A program made the position numbers and the translations under genes. The notes beneath the pieces were generated by a model. It was given only the letters and a program-made list of their open reading frames with translations. It did no database searches and was not told the DNA's origin. Below, piece after piece: positions 27,077-36,291 of a stretch of DNA of 64,000 nucleotides. Origin of the DNA: a virus; the IMG/VR virus record IMGVR_UViG_3300036770_003984, positions 62,001 through 126,000 of that record; one strand, 5' to 3'. Every line of letters starts with the position of its first letter. Position 1 is the stretch's first letter.

Positions 27077-27907
27077 ATGAATAAGAAAACATTAATTAGA
27101 GTTGTTGAAAATGTAGATTATTTTAATGAATCCAATTCACCTCAAGAAATTTATCTAAATCTACGTAGTTATTCTGGTGAACTATTAAATATTTTAGATG
27201 TTATGACTGGTAAAGACGTAATGTTATTTTGTTTTTTAGCTTATGAACAAAGATTTTCAGTTGATTTATCTAAATTATATGACTTTATTAGTAATAACTA
27301 CTCTGAATTTACTATTGGAGAAATTTTAAATCTTAATCCAAACAAAGAATGTTATCAATGTGATGGTAATGGTAATGTAGGTTGTACACAATGTGGTTGG
27401 GATGGAGAAGTAGATTGTTCTGAATGTGGTGGTGATGGTAAAATGGAATGTAATGTCTGTGATGGTGATGGGGTTGATAGTGATGGTGATACTTGTTATG
27501 ATTGTGAAGGTGATGGAGAAGTAAAATGTAGTAATTGTTATGGACGAGGTAGTGAAACTTGTTCTGATTGTGGAGGTGATGGTGATTTAGAATGTGAAAT
27601 ATGTGATGGTAAGGGAGAGATTAAAGCTGTTAATGAAACTTTAGTTAAAATGACTAGATATCTATCTTATGATATTAATTTCACTAAAAAATTTGAAAAT
27701 ATGGAGGAAGATGAAGTTATTTCTCCAGAATTTTATAACCGATTGTTGAGTAGAAAAAAGTTTATAGTAATTAACGATTTTGATCATCTTTTTGAAGACT
27801 ATGAACACCCTAATTATAAAGAAATGAAAGAAGATGATGTATTTTTAGTTCACGAAAAGAATCAACCTGAATTGAAACATAGTTCTGGTAAAATTAGTGT
27901 ATGGTAA
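27077..27907 (+). CDS. DnaJ-type zinc-finger protein lacking a J domain
   Basis: 276 residues. Residues about 93-190 hold eight or more CxxC modules of the CxxCxGxG type (CYQCDGNG, CTQCGWDG, CSECGGDG, CNVCDGDG, CYDCEGDG, CSNCYGRG, CSDCGGDG, CEICDGKG). DnaJ has four. There is no HPD J domain, so it cannot stimulate DnaK ATPase in the usual way; it could bind unfolded protein or act as a thiol-rich scaffold. Starts one base after the IMPDH-like gene, so co-expressed. A phage DnaK is encoded 7 kb away. Confidence 0.75.
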   Translation: MNKKTLIRVVENVDYFNESNSPQEIYLNLRSYSGELLNILDVMTGKDVMLFCFLAYEQRFSVDLSKLYDFISNNYSEFTIGEILNLNPNKECYQCDGNGNVGCTQCGWDGEVDCSECGGDGKMECNVCDGDGVDSDGDTCYDCEGDGEVKCSNCYGRGSETCSDCGGDGDLECEICDGKGEIKAVNETLVKMTRYLSYDINFTKKFENMEEDEVISPEFYNRLLSRKKFIVINDFDHLFEDYEHPNYKEMKEDDVFLVHEKNQPELKHSSGKISVW

Positions 27908-28169
27908 TTTTGACTTTCAAAATACTATTTCCTTTAATAACACGATGATAAACACCCTCTGGAATAAAATATTTCTCCCCAACAATTAATTTGATGGGGA
28001 GTTCATTATCCATTTGTAAATACCAATTATCACTTTCTAAGATTTCAACAAGTCTATTTTCTCTATCTCTATGCCATTTTAATTCTTCATCATCAACATT
28101 TTCATCAAATGTTCTGATTCTAATGTCATCAATTATTTCTTGTTGAAAGGGTAAATTTTCCATTACCAA
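27894..28169 (-). CDS. small cupin-like protein, 91 aa
   Basis: ELKWHRDRENRLVEILESDN, then WYLQMDNELPIKLIVGEKYF and IPEG-VYHRVIKGNS match the strand and His pattern of a single cupin barrel, with His at about residues 30 and 74. Could bind a metal. Starts four bases inside the upstream gene's end and converges with the zinc-finger gene, overlapping it by 14 bases. Confidence 0.55.
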   Translation of the reverse strand: MVMENLPFQQEIIDDIRIRTFDENVDDEELKWHRDRENRLVEILESDNWYLQMDNELPIKLIVGEKYFIPEGVYHRVIKGNSILKVKITIH

Positions 28170-28789
28170 CTTTTACTAGATTTTAATCCCAATTTTTTGG
28201 CATGCCTCCCAACATTGCAACTCCAGTACCCGGCCATTGTTCTGTCTTTCTTTTGGTCACAATTATGTCTCGCTCTAAATGATTTTGCAGCCTTTGGATT
28301 TCTATTTCTCACTTTAAGATTTGGATCCCCAAATGTTACTTTTTTAATTGTACCCTTTGGTGTTTTTACATATACTGCAAATTTCTTAGGACCTCCTGGT
28401 GTTCTAAATGGGGAATTTAATTTAACATTCTTTCCATGATGTTTTGCCTCAAATAAAAGTTCTTCAACTTCTTCTTCATACATTGGTGCATCCAACCAAA
28501 CCTCATCACCATTCTCTAATAATACCTTTTTACCCAAGTCAGATTCAACCAACCAAATATCATCTTCGTTTAATCTAATACTACCTTGATTGTATAAATT
28601 TCTTACTTCGTTAATTAATTTAAAATACTTGTCAGAATATATCCTAAAGATATTTTCATTCAACGATATTCTGTTCTCCAAATGATATTTTAAATCTTCA
28701 GATATTATACAAGGTTCGGTTAATGTCATTGGTGGGTTAAGAGATTCTCTCAAAACTTTTTTTATTAAGTTATCTAAACTATTGCTCAT
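28163..28789 (-). CDS. tagged protein with C-terminal FRARHNC...GYWSC motif, 208 aa
   Basis: N-terminus MSNSLDNLIKKVLRESLNPP is an amphipathic tag ending L-R-E. The centre carries WLDAPMYEEEVEELLFEAKH. The last 70 residues include KKFAVYVKTPKGTIKKVTFG, KSFRARHNCDQKKDRTMAGY and WSCNVGRHAKKLG, a motif I have seen at the C-termini of large-phage structural proteins. Three His/Cys positions (RHNC, WSC, RH) suggest metal binding. Role probably structural or morphogenetic. Confidence 0.6.
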   Translation of the reverse strand: MSNSLDNLIKKVLRESLNPPMTLTEPCIISEDLKYHLENRISLNENIFRIYSDKYFKLINEVRNLYNQGSIRLNEDDIWLVESDLGKKVLLENGDEVWLDAPMYEEEVEELLFEAKHHGKNVKLNSPFRTPGGPKKFAVYVKTPKGTIKKVTFGDPNLKVRNRNPKAAKSFRARHNCDQKKDRTMAGYWSCNVGRHAKKLGLKSSKSW

Positions 28790-28861
28790 AATTTGTTTTT
28801 TTAGATAAATATTCTTACTTTTATAATCATATATTAACTATCAAACAATTAAACAACTATT

Positions 28862-29050
28862 ATGAAATTTTATCAGTTTTTTCACACGATTATACAAATC
28901 TATATTCTTATTAAAGTTTCTTATCTACTTTTTATGACATCTTATAATCCTGAAGCCTACCCACTATCAATATTAAATTGGTGGATATATTTCCTAATTT
29001 TTGATATTTGGATGAATACTATTCTACCAAATGAAAAAAATAAAGATTAA
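28862..29050 (+). CDS. small membrane protein, 62 aa
   Basis: MKFYQFFHTIIQIYILIKVS and a second hydrophobic segment (LNWWIYFLIFDIWMNTIL) predict two membrane helices. A hairpin with a T tract follows at 29060. No family recognised. Confidence 0.55.
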   Translation: MKFYQFFHTIIQIYILIKVSYLLFMTSYNPEAYPLSILNWWIYFLIFDIWMNTILPNEKNKD

Positions 29051-29059
29051 AGACTGCCA

Positions 29060-29090
29060 AAAACCTCATTTATATATGGGGTTTTTTATT
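29060..29090 (+). terminator. intrinsic terminator
   Basis: AAAACC-tcatttatatat-GGGGTTTTTT, a short hairpin with T tract just after the 62-residue gene and before the promoter of the lysin gene. Confidence 0.6.
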
Positions 29091-29097
29091 TTAATTT

Positions 29098-29105
29098 ATA
29101 TTTAT
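29098..29105 (+). promoter_or_regulatory. octamer promoter candidate ATATTTAT
   Basis: 16 bases before ATG 29122. Same octamer stands 12-14 bases before the starts at 30822, 31487 and 33814, with no recognisable -35 box. Confidence 0.5.
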
Positions 29106-29121
29106 AAAGAAATATAAATTT

Positions 29122-30774
29122 ATGAAATTAATTATAAATGAAAATCAATTAAAAAAATTGGTTAACGTTATTAAAGAGGAAAATTCAGATGGAAAATTAA
29201 ATGTATTATTTGTTGGGGATAGTTTAAGTTCAGCACCAGGTTATACTTGGAATTATAAATTAGCTGATAAAAATTCTAATAAATGGAATAGTGCCCATTT
29301 AGTTAAAGGTGGGGTTAGGACTGGCTGGATGTTGGATGAATTAAGGTCAAAATTAAATCAAGGTAAAAAATATGATTTAGTTTTTATATATGGTGGTACT
29401 AATGATATGTTTTCATTAGTCACTAAAAATGAAGCAATATCAAATATAAATAAAATGGCGGATTTAGTTGCGGAACAAGGTGGTAAAACCATTGTATTTG
29501 CTGGTTATGACGCTGAAAAAGTAATGTCTGAAAAATCGCATTCAAACGGAGGGAATTTAATGAAAACAAGGTATTGTAGTGAAGAATGTATGTTAAAGAG
29601 TAGAAAAAAAATGATTGAATTTCAAGACGCTCTTCCAAGTGAAATTTCAGGTGAAAATGTAATGGTAATACCAAAAATGCCTGGTGGTAATCCATCTTGG
29701 GCTGGTGATGGTACACACGTTGGACCTAGTGTACATAATGATATGGCTAATTATGTTAATGATAGGATTTCAGGTAAAGTAACTATAAAAGATAAAACTA
29801 AAAAAAAGGATTGGGATTGGGATTTTGGCTTTAACTTTTTAGGCGGGTTAAAAAAATATTTATCTAAATATTTGTCATCAACTTTCGGTTCTTTATTTGG
29901 TGAAAAAAAATTAACAAACAAATTTGTTTCAGATTTGGAAAAAATCACAGAACATAATATTAATAGTAATAGAATTATAAGTGAAAATAAAATTTTAGAG
30001 ATAGGTGATGTTAACGAAAAAGTTGCACTCTTCCAACTAGCGTTACAATTACTAGGATATTCCTTAAACAAATGGGGTGTTGATGGTATATTTGGTCCAG
30101 AAACAAAAAAAGCGGTTAAAGATTTTCAAAGAGATAACAATTTAGAAGAAACTGGTAAAATCACAACAAAGATTAAAAATAAAATTATTAGTATGATAAA
30201 AAATACAATAACTGATGAAGATTTTACTAAAATAAATTTCACAAAAACAGAAAGTTTACCAGCCTCCAATGCTAAAATAAGTGGGAATTCTTTTTCAAAA
30301 GTAACTGGATCTTCTAGTATTGTAGACAAATTTAAAAATGTATTGAAACAAAACAATCTTGATTATTCTAATTTTGTAAACGAATTAAATAACATTGGTC
30401 TAAATCCAAACATTGCAATTAAACAACTTTATGCTGAATCAGGATTCAGGTCAGATGTAATTAGTTGTAAAACAAAATCAAGTGCGGGGGCAGAAGGTAT
30501 TGCTCAATTTATACCATCAACTTGGGATTATTATGGGGCTGGTGGAAGTCCTTGTAATGTTAAAGACTCATTAAAAGCTTATGTTAAATTAATGAAAGAT
30601 TTAATCAAAATGTTTCCAAATAGAATTGATTTGGCTATTGCTGGTTATAATAGTGGCCCTTATTTATCAATTTATAAAAAAGCATTAAATAATGATTTAA
30701 GTTTTGACGATATAAAATATGATATACCTAGTGAAACTAGAGGTTATGTTGAAAAAATATTATTCTCAAATTAA
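29122..30774 (+). CDS. tagged SGNH hydrolase / peptidoglycan-binding / lytic transglycosylase fusion
   Basis: 550 residues. Tag MKLIINENQLKKLVNVIKEE (ends I-K-E). Residues about 28-215 are a SGNH domain: FVGDSLS, KGGVRT, YGGTND, GDGTHV, homologous to the secreted SGNH protein at 7593. Residues about 290-350 form a PG_binding_1 domain (ALQLLGYSLNKWGVDGIFGP, TKKAVKDFQR). Residues about 415-550 are an SLT-type transglycosylase domain: NPNIAIKQLYAESGF with catalytic Glu, then GAEGIAQFIPSTW and IAGYNSGP. Probably a virion-associated wall-degrading enzyme that also removes acyl groups. Own promoter; 48 bases to the next tagged gene. Confidence 0.85.
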   Translation: MKLIINENQLKKLVNVIKEENSDGKLNVLFVGDSLSSAPGYTWNYKLADKNSNKWNSAHLVKGGVRTGWMLDELRSKLNQGKKYDLVFIYGGTNDMFSLVTKNEAISNINKMADLVAEQGGKTIVFAGYDAEKVMSEKSHSNGGNLMKTRYCSEECMLKSRKKMIEFQDALPSEISGENVMVIPKMPGGNPSWAGDGTHVGPSVHNDMANYVNDRISGKVTIKDKTKKKDWDWDFGFNFLGGLKKYLSKYLSSTFGSLFGEKKLTNKFVSDLEKITEHNINSNRIISENKILEIGDVNEKVALFQLALQLLGYSLNKWGVDGIFGPETKKAVKDFQRDNNLEETGKITTKIKNKIISMIKNTITDEDFTKINFTKTESLPASNAKISGNSFSKVTGSSSIVDKFKNVLKQNNLDYSNFVNELNNIGLNPNIAIKQLYAESGFRSDVISCKTKSSAGAEGIAQFIPSTWDYYGAGGSPCNVKDSLKAYVKLMKDLIKMFPNRIDLAIAGYNSGPYLSIYKKALNNDLSFDDIKYDIPSETRGYVEKILFSN

Positions 30775-30801
30775 ACATTATTAAATTTTTAAACCCTTGA
30801 T

Positions 30802-30809
30802 ATATTTAT
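30802..30809 (+). promoter_or_regulatory. octamer promoter candidate ATATTTAT
   Basis: Twelve bases before ATG 30822, in the context TGATATATTTATAAAG. Confidence 0.45.
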
Positions 30810-30821
30810 AAAGAAAAACTT

Positions 30822-31367
30822 ATGAGAAAATATACTATAAATGAATTTAACATTAGAAATTCACTTAAAAAAAATTTATTAAAAGAAATTGAGTCACCTA
30901 AAAAAGATATAAAAAAAGATGGTGAGATTGAGGAAAAACCTAGATGTGTTGCTGGAAATATGATTCCGTTGGATGAAATTGTTGGTTCTGCAGATGAATA
31001 TGAAGATTATGCAACTGGAGTTAATAAAAGAAAATTAGGTGTAAATTCAATGGTTGATACTTTGGGTATTCTTAATAATATAAGACTATTCAAAGATATT
31101 AAAGATGGAGGTTCACATTTGGCATATAAACTTATGCACCATCTTAATAAATTTAGAAATAAAAATTATTTTGACGAAGCTTCAAATGAATGTAAAAAAG
31201 CTATGAACAAAATAACAGAACTTTATAAAGAAAATGAACACGGAACTGAGCTTGTTAAAGACATTGAAAGAGTTTTAAATCTTCAAACAAAAGATGATGA
31301 ATATACACCATCACCAAGAGCAAAAGAATATTTAAAAAGATGTGTTGAACTTGCAAAAGGTAAATAA
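30822..31367 (+). CDS. tagged hypothetical protein, 181 aa
   Basis: N-terminus MRKYTINEFNIRNSLKKNLL then KEIE, a Lys-rich amphipathic tag with an L-K-E site. The rest is helical and charged; CVAGNMIPLDEIVGSADEYE and a C-terminal KEYLKRCVELAKGK are recognisable only as phrases. Follows the lysin gene and ends at a strong terminator. Possible internal virion protein. Confidence 0.65.
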   Translation: MRKYTINEFNIRNSLKKNLLKEIESPKKDIKKDGEIEEKPRCVAGNMIPLDEIVGSADEYEDYATGVNKRKLGVNSMVDTLGILNNIRLFKDIKDGGSHLAYKLMHHLNKFRNKNYFDEASNECKKAMNKITELYKENEHGTELVKDIERVLNLQTKDDEYTPSPRAKEYLKRCVELAKGK

Positions 31368-31418
31368 TCTAACCTCTTAGGAGGACTTTTAGGACCGTTA
31401 CTAGTTATGGTAACAAAA

Positions 31419-31445
31419 AAAGGAGAAATTCGCTACTTCTCCTTT
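31419..31445 (+). terminator. intrinsic terminator
   Basis: AAAGGAGAA-attcgctac-TTCTCCTTTT with a T-rich tail, about 50 bases after the stop of the 181-residue gene. A second small hairpin (GGACC...GGTAAC region) precedes it. Confidence 0.8.
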
Positions 31446-31464
31446 TCTTTTTTTTAAAATTAAT

Positions 31465-31472
31465 ATATTTAT
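31465..31472 (+). promoter_or_regulatory. octamer promoter candidate ATATTTAT
   Basis: Fourteen bases before ATG 31487 and right after a terminator, so the following gene is probably a separate transcription unit. Confidence 0.5.
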
Positions 31473-31486
31473 AAATAAAAAAAAAT

Positions 31487-32941
31487 ATGAAGAATAATTT
31501 AAACGAAGAATTAAATAGATTAAAATTCCTATTGGGTTATAAACCCGGACAACTTATGACCGAAAGTCAAGTCAAAGAAACTTATTTAAGTGAACAAAGT
31601 AGAGGATTCAGACGAACTCCTGAACCTACAAATACTCCACAACAACCATTTGACCGACAAGCTGATCTTGACGCATATGAAAGAACACGAGAAGCTCCAC
31701 CTTCAATTACTACTAGAATAAACACAAACCAAGGTGTTCAAAACTTTGAAGTTGATTTTTCTAATTATCCTCAAGACAATACAATAACTACGAAACAAGT
31801 AAGATTTTTTGATAAAATTGGATATCTTAAAATTGATTCAAATATTGTAAGATTTAAACCACCAAAAGAAACAAAAACTATAATTCCTGGTTACACTAAA
31901 GAAAAAACAATTATACCAAAATTTGAATACACAACAATTCAAGGTCAATCATTTAGGGATAATTTTATAGGTATTGATAAAAACGTTACCAATTCTTTAA
32001 TACAAAATGCTAGAGAATTAAATAAAACATTCAGAGAAATTTACCAACTAAAACCAACCGAAGCTTTAGAAAATATTAAAAAATTTCTTAACAGAGGATT
32101 TGAATTAGAAGGTCATGCTGATGGTAATATACCTTCGGCAACAAGATTAAATCAAACAGACCACGCTAATTTTGGAAATGGTCAATTATATGGTGGAAAT
32201 ACAACTCCTAATTCTAAAAATACTTGGTTAGCTGAACAAAGAGCTCGTAATGCTTATAATATCTTTATGAAAGAATTGTCAAGATTATTAAAAACCACAT
32301 TTTATGATAATTCTGAAATAATTGAACTTATTACAAATATTTTAACAATAGGTGGTGGATATACGACATTAAACGTAGTTGATCACTTAAATCAAAATGG
32401 GACTAGGAATTCAAGAGAAATTGGTCCAGAATATAAAAGATTTGAGTTTAAACCAACATTTAAAACAAATATACCAATTCCTATATCAACATTTGTTCCA
32501 CCTACAGAAAAAATTGAAGTAGAAAAAGGCGATGAAGTCGGTAACGTTTCAATATATTTATATGAATATAATCAAGATATTCTTATTCCTGGTATGGTAT
32601 ATTTTGACAACAATCTTTTTAGTCAAAATGATAAATGGGTTGGTGTTACTAAGGATGTTTTAGAAAAATATAAAATTCCAATACTTAGTGATGGTAAGTT
32701 AAATGGTAGTCCTACACATAGAGCTATGATTGATGAAAATATGCGAGCGACAATAGGTGATTTACAATTTGGTACATTTGATAGAAAAAGAGTGAGTGAC
32801 GCTACAAATTTAGCACAAGCTGCAGGCCCTTTAATTCATAATACAACAATAAATAGTGCTAGAAAGGTAATCGAAGGTGTAACATATTACAAGGTATCTT
32901 ATGCTAATTTAATAATTAGTACTATGCCACCTAAAAAGTAG
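31487..32941 (+). CDS. tagged OmpA-like protein, 484 aa
   Basis: N-terminus MKNNLNEELNRLKFLLGYKP belongs to tag class D (LNEELNRxxxLxG), followed by TYLSEQ. The middle has FELEGHADGNIPSATRLNQT and LAEQRARNAYNIFMKELSRL, resembling OmpA C-terminal domains (GHxD, then RAxxxxxxL), which bind peptidoglycan. The C-terminal 150 residues are beta-rich and unassigned. Suggests a cell-wall-binding virion or effector protein. OmpA assignment is moderate. Confidence 0.6.
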   Translation: MKNNLNEELNRLKFLLGYKPGQLMTESQVKETYLSEQSRGFRRTPEPTNTPQQPFDRQADLDAYERTREAPPSITTRINTNQGVQNFEVDFSNYPQDNTITTKQVRFFDKIGYLKIDSNIVRFKPPKETKTIIPGYTKEKTIIPKFEYTTIQGQSFRDNFIGIDKNVTNSLIQNARELNKTFREIYQLKPTEALENIKKFLNRGFELEGHADGNIPSATRLNQTDHANFGNGQLYGGNTTPNSKNTWLAEQRARNAYNIFMKELSRLLKTTFYDNSEIIELITNILTIGGGYTTLNVVDHLNQNGTRNSREIGPEYKRFEFKPTFKTNIPIPISTFVPPTEKIEVEKGDEVGNVSIYLYEYNQDILIPGMVYFDNNLFSQNDKWVGVTKDVLEKYKIPILSDGKLNGSPTHRAMIDENMRATIGDLQFGTFDRKRVSDATNLAQAAGPLIHNTTINSARKVIEGVTYYKVSYANLIISTMPPKK

Positions 32942-32954
32942 TAGATAAATATTT

Positions 32955-32990
32955 AATAAAGAATAACTACAATTGTAGTTATTCTTTATT
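32955..32990. terminator. bidirectional terminator
   Basis: A perfect 36-base inverted repeat (AATAAAGAATAACTACAA and its complement) between convergent genes ending at 32941 (+) and 32979 (-). It runs into T on the plus side and overlaps the minus gene's stop codon end. Confidence 0.75.
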
Positions 32991-33701
32991 ATAAAAAACT
33001 GAACCACTCCATATTGTAAATGAGTTTTTAGTACTTGTTACTTCAATTTTCCAAAAACAAACCATATTGTTTTTTGATGCCATCTCAATTCCAAATCTAT
33101 GCCATACTGATAATATCATAAAGTTAGTATAAATTTCATCAACAATTTTTTCATAAGTAATTAAATCAGAATATAAAGTATTTAAGTCATTTATATGTGT
33201 ATATTTACTAGTATTTACATCATATGTAAAATATAATCTACCATCATTCACTTTTTCAGTCTTAATCATATTTAAATTTCCAAACTTATCGTATTCTTTA
33301 ATATACCATTGTTTTTTTGTTGTGTCTCTAATTGTAAATATTTCAGTAAACTTTGTCGCAACTTCAATACTTAACCCATCAACCCTTTTTTTATTAAAAA
33401 ATTCAATTCTATCTCTTGGAGTAACCAATAGAACGTTTCTAAATGGTTTTTTATTATCGTGATTAACTTCATCTTCATTTTTAAAATGACTCAATTGATA
33501 CTCAATTGCTTTATATGCTATTGAATCTTTTTTTAATGGATGATGTTCTTCAGATATTTTTACTAATTCAGAATTGAATTTTTCGTGTAACAAATTTTCA
33601 GCAAAAACATAATCAAAATTTTTAAAATCAACAATGTCCTTTGGAGATTTTTGAGCTGTCAAATTCAGACTCAACAAAACAAAAATTATTAAGTTTCTCA
33701 T
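32979..33701 (-). CDS. secreted protein, 240 aa, possibly CAP-like
   Basis: Signal peptide MRNLIIFVLLSLNLTAQK. The first third (ENLLHEKFNSELVKISEEHH, then AYKAIEYQLSHF, NHDN) resembles the opening helix pattern of CAP/SCP domains, and WHRFGIEMASKNNMVCFWKI would fit the GxxxA...V.xxF segment. The middle is beta-rich. I rate CAP at about one in three; otherwise an unknown exported protein of the infected cell. Confidence 0.6.
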   Translation of the reverse strand: MRNLIIFVLLSLNLTAQKSPKDIVDFKNFDYVFAENLLHEKFNSELVKISEEHHPLKKDSIAYKAIEYQLSHFKNEDEVNHDNKKPFRNVLLVTPRDRIEFFNKKRVDGLSIEVATKFTEIFTIRDTTKKQWYIKEYDKFGNLNMIKTEKVNDGRLYFTYDVNTSKYTHINDLNTLYSDLITYEKIVDEIYTNFMILSVWHRFGIEMASKNNMVCFWKIEVTSTKNSFTIWSGSVFYNKE

Positions 33702-33792
33702 AGTCGTAAAATTTAAAATGGTGATTAAATGTTATAATAATATAACGAACTAACTTACTATAAAGTTCACTGAAGGACATTTTTTTTTCATT

Positions 33793-33800
33793 ATATTTAT
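33793..33800 (+). promoter_or_regulatory. octamer promoter candidate ATATTTAT
   Basis: Thirteen bases before ATG 33814 in the context TTATATTTATAAATA. Confidence 0.45.
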
Positions 33801-33813
33801 AAATAAAACTATT

Positions 33814-34110
33814 ATGAAAAAGAAACTATTTTTTGGCTGGGAAAATACCAAATGGTTTATAAGAGAAATTGGTAAAATTTATTCTTCTAAAAACTCAATA
33901 TTTTCCAAAAAAAGAATTGAATCTGGTATTGCTTTTATCGTTGCACAATGGGGTATGATTTTCTTCCTACTTGAAAAACACTCAACATTAACTATGACTG
34001 ATTTAATTATGTGGGCTGGAGTTGAATTTGCAATCTCAGGTTATATAATTCACCAAATTCAAAAAGAAAAGAAAACTGAAGAACAAAAAGAAGAAACCCC
34101 CAACGTTTAA
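33814..34110 (+). CDS. small membrane protein, 98 aa
   Basis: MKKKLFFGWENTKWFIREIG, a basic helix, then two hydrophobic segments (GIAFIVAQWGMIFFLLE and LIMWAGVEFAISGYIIH) and a very charged Lys/Glu tail. Topology resembles some small phage holins or holin-associated proteins; the main holin candidate is at 37327. Ends at a terminator shared with dnaK. Confidence 0.6.
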   Translation: MKKKLFFGWENTKWFIREIGKIYSSKNSIFSKKRIESGIAFIVAQWGMIFFLLEKHSTLTMTDLIMWAGVEFAISGYIIHQIQKEKKTEEQKEETPNV

Positions 34111-34117
34111 TTGGGGG
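34097..34117. terminator. bidirectional terminator
   Basis: CCCCCAA-cgttta-ATTGGGGG hairpin with T tracts on the plus side, between the convergent 98-residue gene and dnaK. Confidence 0.75.
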
Positions 34118-34124
34118 CTTTTAT

Positions 34125-35984
34125 TTACTTCACTTCTTCAAATTCTACATCTGAACCTGCAAATCCATCAGTATTTTCTGTTTGACTTACATTACTATAA
34201 AGTTCTTGTGTGACTTTTTGCATAGTTGAGTTAACATTATCTAGTGCTGTATTAATTTTATCCATTTCACCAGTATTTTTAGCTTCTTTTAACTCTTCCA
34301 AGCCTTTTTTAATCTCTTCTTTATGTTCATCACTGATTTTTTCATCCAAATCTTTCATTGTTTTCTCAATATTGAAGATTGTACTATCAGCTTCATTAAT
34401 TTTCTCAACTTTTTCTTTCACTAATCTATCACTTTCAGCGTTTTCTTCAGCTTCTTTCTTCATTCTATCAATTTCTTCTTGTGAAAGTCCAGATGATGAC
34501 TCAATTCTAATGGTTTGTTTCTTATTTGTACCCTTATCTAGAGCTGAAACATTAATAATACCATTTGAGTCAATGTCAAATGTTACTTCAATCTGAGGAA
34601 CACCTCTCATTGATGGTGGAATACCATCCAAATGGAATTTACCTATAGTTTTATTGTCTTTTGCCATTGACCTTTCACCTTGTAGTACGTGAATTTCTAC
34701 AGATGGTTGATTATCTACGGCTGTTGAGAAAATTTGAGACTTTTTAGTTGGAATTGTGGTATTTGCCTCAATTAATTTGGTCATAATACCCCCCATTGTC
34801 TCAATTCCTAGTGAAAGTGGGGTTACATCCAATAAAAGTACATCTTTTACGTCTCCCGCTAACACACCACCTTGAATTGCAGCACCTAAAGCAACAACTT
34901 CGTCAGGATTTACACCTTTTGATGGTTCTTTACCAAAGAATTTCTTAACTGCGTCTTGAATAGCTGGAATTCTTGTTGATCCACCAACCAAAATGATTTC
35001 GTCAATGTCATTTACAGATAATCCAGCGTTTTTAAGGGCTGATTTACAAGGATTTATTGTTCTTTCAACCAATTTGTCAATAATCTGTTCAAATTTAGCT
35101 CTTGTAAGTGTTTTTACAAGGTGTTTTGGCTGATTATCAATAACCATAAAGTATGGTAGGTTTATTTCAGTATTTAGAGCCGATGAAAGTTCAATTTTTG
35201 CCTTCTCTGCGGCTTCTCTAAGTCTTTGTAATGACATTGAGTCTTCAATCCAACCTCCATTATCATTTTTAAACTCAGTTGTCAACCAATCCACAATTGC
35301 TTGGTCAAAATCATCACCTCCAAGGTGAGTATCTCCATCAGTTGACAATACTTCAAACACACCACCACCCAATTCAAGAATAGAAACGTCATGAGTACCA
35401 CCACCACAGTCAAAAACAACGATTTTTGAGTCTTTGTTCTTCTTATCTAGACCATAAGCCAATGCTGCGGCCGTTGGTTCATTGATAATACGTCTCACAT
35501 TCAACCCTGCAATCTCTCCAGCTTCCTTTGTTGCTTGTCTTTGAGCATCATTGAAGTATGCTGGGACTGTAATCACAGCTTCAGTTACTGATTGACCCAA
35601 ATAATCCTCAGCAGTTTGTTTCATTTTTTGTAAAACCATTGCCGAAATTTCTTGTGGGGAATATTCCTTTCCATCAATGTTCACTTTAGGTGTGTTATTT
35701 TTCCCTTTTACGACATTATATGGTACTCTCTTAACCTCAGACTTAATTTCATCATAATTTGAGCCCATAAATCGTTTAATTGAATAAACTGTCTTGTCTG
35801 GATTTGTTACAGATTGTCTTTTAGCGGGGTCTCCAATCTTTCTCTCCCCTCCATCAATAAATCCAACAATTGATGGGGTAGTTCTTTTACCTTCCGAATT
35901 GGTGATAATTACTGGTTCACCATTTTCCATAATTGCGACACATGAATTCGTAGTGCCCAAATCAATTCCCAAAATTTTACTCAT
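34125..35984 (-). CDS. dnaK: chaperone DnaK (Hsp70)
   Basis: 619 residues, full length for bacterial DnaK. N-terminal ATPase signatures [36 protein letters not shown] (FDLGGGTFDVS-like with a Cys), and [20 protein letters not shown] are present. The substrate-binding domain has [14 protein letters not shown] and the helical lid ends [13 protein letters not shown]. With ATP it would bind and release unfolded proteins in the cytoplasm, for example capsid or tail proteins. Complete DnaK genes are rare in phages; this one may be host-derived. Its partner functions (J domain, GrpE) are not in the window, although a J-less zinc-finger protein is. Confidence 0.95.
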   Translation of the reverse strand: MSKILGIDLGTTNSCVAIMENGEPVIITNSEGKRTTPSIVGFIDGGERKIGDPAKRQSVTNPDKTVYSIKRFMGSNYDEIKSEVKRVPYNVVKGKNNTPKVNIDGKEYSPQEISAMVLQKMKQTAEDYLGQSVTEAVITVPAYFNDAQRQATKEAGEIAGLNVRRIINEPTAAALAYGLDKKNKDSKIVVFDCGGGTHDVSILELGGGVFEVLSTDGDTHLGGDDFDQAIVDWLTTEFKNDNGGWIEDSMSLQRLREAAEKAKIELSSALNTEINLPYFMVIDNQPKHLVKTLTRAKFEQIIDKLVERTINPCKSALKNAGLSVNDIDEIILVGGSTRIPAIQDAVKKFFGKEPSKGVNPDEVVALGAAIQGGVLAGDVKDVLLLDVTPLSLGIETMGGIMTKLIEANTTIPTKKSQIFSTAVDNQPSVEIHVLQGERSMAKDNKTIGKFHLDGIPPSMRGVPQIEVTFDIDSNGIINVSALDKGTNKKQTIRIESSSGLSQEEIDRMKKEAEENAESDRLVKEKVEKINEADSTIFNIEKTMKDLDEKISDEHKEEIKKGLEELKEAKNTGEMDKINTALDNVNSTMQKVTQELYSNVSQTENTDGFAGSDVEFEEVK

Positions 35985-36083
35985 AATTTTTCTGTTTTTG
36001 TTTAATTATATGTTTTATTTTTTATGGAGTCAATCCAAAATTTATATTTCAATATATAAAAACTAGACCATAATGAAAATAAC

Positions 36084-36096
36084 TGACAATTTGTCA
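36084..36096. promoter_or_regulatory. TGACA-ATT-TGTCA palindrome upstream of dnaK
   Basis: Matches the TGACA-N3-TGTCA sites clustered at 55.6-56.7 kb. Lies 100 bases before the dnaK start. Extended as AACTGACAATTTGTCAGTTTTT it could also act as a rightward terminator, so the operator reading is tentative. Confidence 0.35.
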
Positions 36097-36179
36097 GTTT
36101 TTATGACAAATTAAATTTTTTTTATCAAATTATTGTTTTTTTAAAAACTTTGTAGTATTTATTCCTAAAATAAAAATCA

Positions 36180-36224
36180 ATGGGAACTAATCTAATCAAC
36201 ATAAATCGAGTTTTATCTTACTAA
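36180..36224 (+). CDS. possible 14-aa leader peptide rich in Asn
   Basis: ATG GGA ACT AAT CTA ATC AAC ATA AAT... reads MGTNLININRVLSY, with three Asn in residues 4-9. A TATTTATT promoter-like box precedes it (about 36157), and a terminator hairpin starts at its stop codon. The next gene is an AsnRS-like protein, so translation-dependent attenuation is conceivable. Confidence 0.35.
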   Translation: MGTNLININRVLSY

Positions 36225-36251
36225 TCCTCCTATTATTAGGGGGATTTTTTT
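36223..36251 (+). terminator. terminator in the leader of the AsnRS-like gene
   Basis: AATCCTCC/GGGGGATT, 8 bp with one G-U, followed by eight T. It lies between the promoter-like box and the AsnRS-like gene, so most transcripts would stop here unless antiterminated. Confidence 0.65.
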
Positions 36252-36291
36252 TATACATAAATTAACACATAAAAACAAATTTTTTAAAAAA

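Noticed and set aside
36084-36105. Simple terminator only, for the palindrome upstream of dnaK
   Set aside because: It could terminate, but no gene reads into it from the left, and it matches the operator consensus exactly, so I listed it as a regulatory candidate.
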